Shown one piece after another: positions 58,556 through 64,000 of a DNA stretch of 64,000 nucleotides. The notes under the pieces are model-generated. The model did not search any database, was not told the DNA's origin, and saw only the letters and a list, made by a program, of their open reading frames with translations. Where the stretch lies: positions 27,459,294 through 27,523,293 of the forward strand of contig NC_063155.1 in the NCBI RefSeq assembly GCF_020921035.1, given 5' to 3'. The DNA is from Rhodamnia argentea. Lineage: Eukaryota; Streptophyta; Magnoliopsida; Myrtales; Myrtaceae. The first letter of the stretch is position 1, and every line of letters starts with the position of its first letter. The position numbers and the translations under genes are program-made.

Positions 58556-60036
58556 CAAACGCCGGATGAGACAAGACATTGACTGAGCAGGTTGAGATAG
58601 ATGGATAGAGAGAGAGATGGCCACGGAAGTTGAAAGGAGAGACAGGATAGCCAAAAACAAGGGAATCATCGAGATCACCCACTTCGATATTCGTCACAAA
58701 TTTTCAAATTTGACCTTCCACGAAATTAACTTATACAATCACAACAATCTCCACTTTAGAAAACCCAATTCATATCGTGCCAATTTTATGTTAAGGCCGG
58801 CATCTGCATGGTTAGAATTCGTCCATGCGAGTTAATCGCTCACATCTTGATCGCACGCCGTCACTCTCTCTAATATCCCCGAGAAGGGTCACTGCCATTG
58901 CCTATCGCGTGATTACCGCAACAAAATATCGTAATCTGAGCCGTTCACACGAAATTGACTTTTCGAATCCATTTCACGTTATGTCTATCCACTGCGTGTT
59001 AAGAAGTCTTATCTCGTTACGGGCAAATGCTAGGCAAGTACCTCAGATTGTGCTTGTATCACAAGCCTTTCCCATTTACTGGTCGCCTTTCCGGCTCATA
59101 CCTTTCTTTGCCAAAGTATGAATATTATTATTTAGTGTACTGGTCTATTTGGTTAGCGTAAAAAGATTATTCACACGGACCACTGAATTAGTGGACCAAC
59201 TCATCATCCATTTGTCAAGAATGGACAGCAATTGTTTCATTTATCTCTCTGTTCTCGCACTAAGATTGCTGGCTAGGAAAGAGAGATTCACAGAGGGTTG
59301 ACAATTCGTATCGTTGGTTGAGAAAAACCAGCATGGAAAGGGAGTAGGGTCTTTCTTTTAAGATGGAATAAGAAATGGGTTATTGTCGTGGCTTTACAAA
59401 GTTCCGTTGGAACGGCTATACTTGAATTTAAAAAGATCGATTGTAGCTTATCTACACGAAACTTCCCACAATATGTGTACTAGATACAAATCCTAAAGAA
59501 CAGATTTCGATGATAATATGAACCCAATGAGAGCTCAACTTGCTTTAGATGAAACTTTCCCCAGGGTGTTGTTGGTCAAGGTCGTCCATGACATTCCGAC
59601 AAAGGTGGGAGGTGGCGACGGCAACGTTGATGTCTATATAGGCGGGAGAATGGTGGTTGCCCGTGGCAGAGGGTGGTGTGAAAATTTAGGTCAGGGTAAG
59701 GGCGTTGGGTTTGTCGACCATTCGAGGTTAAAGCTTTTTCTGAGGTTCTTTTTCGAAAGAGAATATTTTAGCTTTTATACAAAGTAGGGTTGCGAGGATA
59801 GTTTTAGAAATGGAGAATACAAGAAAGTAAACATGCAAAAGTAGATGACGGTTTTTGGCAATTCAAATTGAATACGGAAAAGTAATGAGATCCTAATTGA
59901 GTTCGAAATATAACATAAACTTCAACATAAATGTATGTTCTGGTCTGATTCCGTCACACTATTTCTTACATAAGAAGAGCAAAACTTGGTATTTTTTTTT
60001 TCCAACTCGGATGCTATCGCAACTTGCTACAGATAT

Positions 60037-60060
60037 TCTCTCTCTCTCTCTCTCTCTCTC
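60037..60060. repeat. (TC)n microsatellite
   Basis: Twelve TC units. A shorter imperfect CT run occurs near 60305-60326. Confidence 0.9.
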
Positions 60061-60805
60061 GATGCTTAATCCCAGGAGCCGACACCACCAACTACCGCCA
60101 CTCCCTTTCCAAAAAAGTCAAAGACATCCATGCACACAAGCACTTCAGGATCACTCCCAATCCCATGTCCATGTCTTCAAAACTTAGAGCTTTCGTTCAG
60201 GAACCCGAACTTTGTCTGTAACCCACCTGTCATGATCACCCTTTCCTTGCAAAATCGACCATCAGATCCTCCTGTTCCATATATGAAAAACAAAGGAACC
60301 CACAATCTCTCTCTCTCCCTCTCTAGCGCACCTAATCAAGCATCTCTGATATGATGCCCCCCACCTTTGTGACAAAAGTCAACATCGGAAAGAAAGCTTT
60401 GGCCAATCTGCTTGCTCGAAGCTTTTGTCCGAAAGGGGCCGCACAATCACATTAACTCGAACCGAATCCCCCGTCAGGTGTTTCCAAATGATGAAATGAT
60501 TAACGTACGCTTGCGTGATTGACGTTGAAACCTATATGGGAGCCTTCGGTTTTCAATGTTGGTGGTGGGGGGGTGGGTGGTGGTTTCTCTCCAGAAAAGA
60601 AAAGAGAGATCCGGCTAGAATCTTCTAATTGTGGGTTTGAGTGGGAGGGTGGTGTTTAAATTTTGTAAAACTCCACCTTGACCAAAAGATCAGATCACAT
60701 GACTTGTTATTCAAAACTATTGCTAGTCAAATTCACCTCCAGCAAGAAAAAAACTTTCTCCATATAAACTATTTTTTTTTATCTAGGATATGTCACAATA
60801 TAATA

Positions 60806-61108
60806 TAAGGATAATGACACAAATGATCCATAAACTTTGGCTCAATGTGTAATGTGATCCGTAGAATTTTGGTACATATTTAATGTAGTCCCCGAACTAT
60901 ATGAAAATGCTCAATATAATCCTTCAATTAATTTGATATTATGAATAACATTTATTATTTTCATATGATCTAGGGACTAAATGGAACATACACCACGACT
61001 TTAGGGACTACATTGAACAAGTGAAGTGTTTATGGACAACATTAAACAAGTTAAAAGTTCATGGATCACATTGCATATTGAGCCAAAATTCAGAGACTAT
61101 TTGTGTCG
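60806..61108. mobile_element. Foldback element, family B, copy 2
   Basis: The left arm 'taatgacacaaatgatccataaactttggctcaatgtgtaatgt' is mirrored by 'cacattgcatattgagccaaaattcagagactatttgtgtc'. Words and order match the 55.2-kb copy. Confidence 0.75.
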
Positions 61109-61146
61109 GGTTTCCTGTAATGTAATTTCTTCAATACCCGACATTG

Positions 61147-61818
61147 TAGGGAGAAATGTTAAAAAAGTCATAAACCTATTGCATTAGTGCCAATTCAATC
61201 CTAAACCTTTTTTTGATGTCAATTCAGTCTTAAACCTTTTGCACCGGTGCCAATTAAGTCCTAAAACTTTTATTGATGCTAATTTAGTCCTAAACCTTCT
61301 ATATTGTAGCCAATTCAATTTTAAATCTTTTATATTTATACCAATTGAGTTAATCCGGCCAATTTTGACCAAAAATCACTGATGTGGACATCGATTGTTC
61401 TACATGGCACGGCTAGCGCTAACTTGGATATTTTTTAATATTATTTTAATATTTTAAATAGTTTTTTAAACATTTTTTTTTCATTTTTTTCAAAATTATT
61501 TTTAAAAATTATTTAAAGTATCATAAAATATTAAAAAAATATCCACGTTAGCGCCAATCGTGCCACGTAGGATAATTGACGTCCATGCTAGTGATTTCCA
61601 ATCAAAATTGGCCGAATTGACTCAATTGGCATAAATGTAAAATTTTAGGACTAAATTGGCATTATTGTAAAATGTTTGGAACTGAATTGACACTAATAAA
61701 AGGTTTAAGACTTAAATGACATTAATACAAAATGTTTAGGACTGAATTGGCACAAAAAAAAGTTTAGGACTGTATTGGCACTAATGCAATAGGTTTAGGA
61801 CTTTTTTTATGCTTTTCC
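61147..61818. mobile_element. MULE-like foldback element (family A, copy 5) with target duplication
   Basis: The best-preserved family-A copy. The left end 'gggagaaatgttaaaaaagtc' and the right end 'ctttttttatgcttttcc' are inverted, and the arms extend inward for about 300 bases through repeated 'taaacctattgcattagtgccaatt' blocks. The direct repeat cccgacattg flanks it (61137-61146 and 61818-61827, the last base of the element being ambiguous), fitting the 9-10-base target duplications of Mutator-like elements. The centre is AT-rich; unlike copies 1-3 it has no GC-rich heart and encodes nothing. Confidence 0.8.
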
Positions 61819-62520
61819 CCGACATTGCATATGTTCGTCCATGCAGTAAATGACCGCTTTGTCGAAACGCCAACATAACAACTCTTTTTTTTGTTGTTGT
61901 GAGAAACTTTTTCATGGAACGTGTAACGTATCGTTTTTGCAATAGCTAGCTCAGCTAGACACTTAGTTGTTTGCGTAGGACAAACCCTAATGAGAAAACA
62001 GTGGGCATGTGCTCAAAACATTTCTTCTTTTCCAAGTCTTAATCACAGCTCCAAACCATGACCCACCATGTCTATTGTCGAAAGCCCTCCCCCAAAATTC
62101 AAACCCACCTTTGGATAAGAAAAGCTTATGTCCTTTCTCGACAGTTTGATTTCTCTTAATTAATCGACCGTCATCATTACTGCCATAACCAGCTGGAGGT
62201 TTCTCATCCATAGACAATGTATAGTTTAGTTTAGTCGACTTAGCTTGCTACTTGGTCATGCCCCATGCTCGATCCATTGCAGTTTCTAGATGCATAAACA
62301 TTTTTCAAGATGCTGATATCGTGATGATAAACGGTTATTTCTTGATAATATCATCAGGCTACAATATCTTGCTCACTTGGTCTACTTGCTGCAGCCTCTT
62401 AGCACATGGACCGCCGTCGGCTTCGTCTCTGCCACCATTGCCGCTGTAGTCGCTCCATCGTCTTCGTAGCTTCCCATCCATCGCCAGCCACTTGTCATCA
62501 TCGTTCGTTGGTCTCTCTGT

Positions 62521-62523
<3 letters not shown>

Positions 62524-62562
<39 letters not shown>
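62524..62562. repeat. (AG)n microsatellite
   Basis: About 19 AG units, among the longest in the window. Confidence 0.95.
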
Positions 62563-62566
<4 letters not shown>

Positions 62567-64000
62567 AGACTGATGTTTGGATAGGATAGTTTTCTTTCTT
62601 GTGTGCAATTGTTTAAGTTAAATTTGCACTTGGGCGATATAATTCGCGTGGGTAATATCAACACGATGATTATAGTAAAAGACAATTCTATAACCCACAC
62701 ATGCTACTCTTGACGTCTCGATAAATTTTAACTTTCGCTTAAAACCTCATTTTCATGAACCGGATGTTGAAATTTATCGAGACATCGAGAGAAATGCCGA
62801 AACGGTATAAATGACTTACGTGTCCTTCTTAATAGCTTGATTCTTTTTCTTTTTTTTGGGTGGGGGAGAGGCCCAGTACATTTTTTTTTATAGATATATA
62901 AATCATGTAAATGCACACGTCACAATTCAATTCAATTCTTAACGATCCCTCTCGTACTTAATTTGGTCCATTGCTCTTGTTATCCTGTCTCTACTGGTCC
63001 CTTTAACATGTTTGAGTCTACCTCCCGTGTTTCACGTGCGGGGCCTTACTTGTATACGATGAGAATGTTGAACTTCTAGGAAAACGATTCATCCAACGAA
63101 TTCATATCGTCTAATTTTTCACATTCTTAGTGGTTCGAAATGTAGACCCGTTCGCGGGGACCATGCTTTAAACTTCTAAACGTCGGCCATGGATTGGAGA
63201 GTGCCTTTCATGCTGATTCGTTATTGTGATTGAATTAGACCTAGCAATCACACTTTATTTTTTTGGCTAATTAAAACCTAACGATCTTTTGCTTTTGTGA
63301 GAATCCGATGTCATGATCTTTTTTTCCTTTTTTGATTAAAGAATATTTGGTAAATCTTCATGTTTTCCTCGCTCTGGGGAACATTGGAAGCCAGTAGCGA
63401 CGGTATGGTCCACCAACACCCAGCAGGACGCCTTACTATATCTCTGCTCATTAAAAAAAAAAAGGGTAGAGCTTTTGAGGATTGGACGAATGTGGCGAGC
63501 ATTTAGTGGGACTCTTCAGAGCCCAACGAGCTCATATGTTGCGTAACTAGGCGCACAAACATAATGAACTAAAGAGTAAGGTCGAGAAAGAAAATCAAGA
63601 CACAAAATCTATTATGATTCACTCTTACACTAGGGTTACATCAGCAGATGATTTTACTGTGATTAGCACATGCCACATCTCTATTATAACTCTCAATTAC
63701 AAGATAAGAAGATATTATATATACACTTTACAACTATTGATGGATCCAAACTCAAATTATTAATAAAATACGGAATCAAATTATAAAAGCCTTCTGTCGG
63801 TTCGAAGGCTCTGCCTCGGCGACCCTACCAAGACGGCCACTGGATCTTCGTCCATTCACTGGAGAGCGAGATCCCCATATCTTTTTGTCGATAGAGAGTA
63901 TGAATTAAATCCCAACACAGCAAGTTGAACACGGGTAAGAAAAGAAATGCTTGGACTCTTCCATGAACTGTTTCTTTCTGATCGATCTTTTCATGTGCAC

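Larger units (their letters stand above)
58556..64000. other. Gene-poor right end of the window
   Basis: No protein family recognised in 5.4 kb. Contents are zinc-finger upstream DNA, CT/GA microsatellites, a family-B and a family-A foldback element, and AT-rich DNA. A minus-strand frame after the long GA tract (from about 62485) could be the start of an unknown gene, but I could not extend it convincingly. Confidence 0.45.

Overview
This window is nuclear DNA from a flowering plant, most likely a woody core eudicot. The genes have many short exons with GT-AG introns, UTRs rich in GA/CT tracts, and AT-rich intergenic DNA full of short foldback elements and a decayed copia retrotransposon. The 'rest-of-sequence' foldback family (tandem-like blocks reading 'tttaggactaaattggca') is the kind I associate with Myrtaceae such as Eucalyptus; that species-level guess is inference only.

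Seven protein genes can be read exon by exon. Left to right they are: (1) the first two coding exons of a universal stress protein (minus strand, 3' half not found); (2) an acyl-lipid/acyl-ACP hotdog thioesterase of the ALT family (minus, 5 exons, 208 aa); (3) an R2R3-MYB of subgroup 20, MYB62/MYB116 type (plus, 3 exons, 294 aa); (4) cytosolic-type glutaminyl-tRNA synthetase, OVA9 type (minus, 23 exons, 791 aa); (5) a DUF1639 protein (minus, 3 exons, 288 aa); (6) cysteinyl-tRNA synthetase (plus, 9 exons, 596 aa) with an N-terminal extension and a second in-frame Met; (7) a single-C2H2 zinc-finger transcription factor of the GIS/ZFP5-6 group with a C-terminal EAR-like motif (minus, single exon, 211 aa). 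The reading frame closes across every splice junction in genes 2-7.

The gene set is not random: ALT, USP, MYB62/116, OVA9, DUF1639 and a GIS-like zinc finger all have Arabidopsis counterparts that, as I remember the locus numbers, lie close together in two related chromosome-1 segments. The window therefore looks like one ancestral block that Arabidopsis holds as two fractionated copies.

The gaps are mostly transposon debris: a truncated Ty1/copia element (10.3-12.6 kb), several MULE-like foldback elements with GC-rich centres (9.4, 14.1, 19.4, 61.1 kb; the last with a 10-bp target duplication), a PIF/Harbinger-like MITE with TTA target duplication (18.4 kb), several other inverted-repeat families (3.2, 12.8, 44.0, 54.1, 55.2, 55.6, 56.6, 60.8 kb), and a miniature LTR element plus a 156-bp tandem duplication inside a CysRS intron. 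I found no CRISPR, rRNA, tRNA or operon-like system and no convincing previously undescribed biochemical system; the most interesting points are the conserved gene block, the possible dual start of CysRS, the truncated USP, and the sequence-capturing foldback elements.
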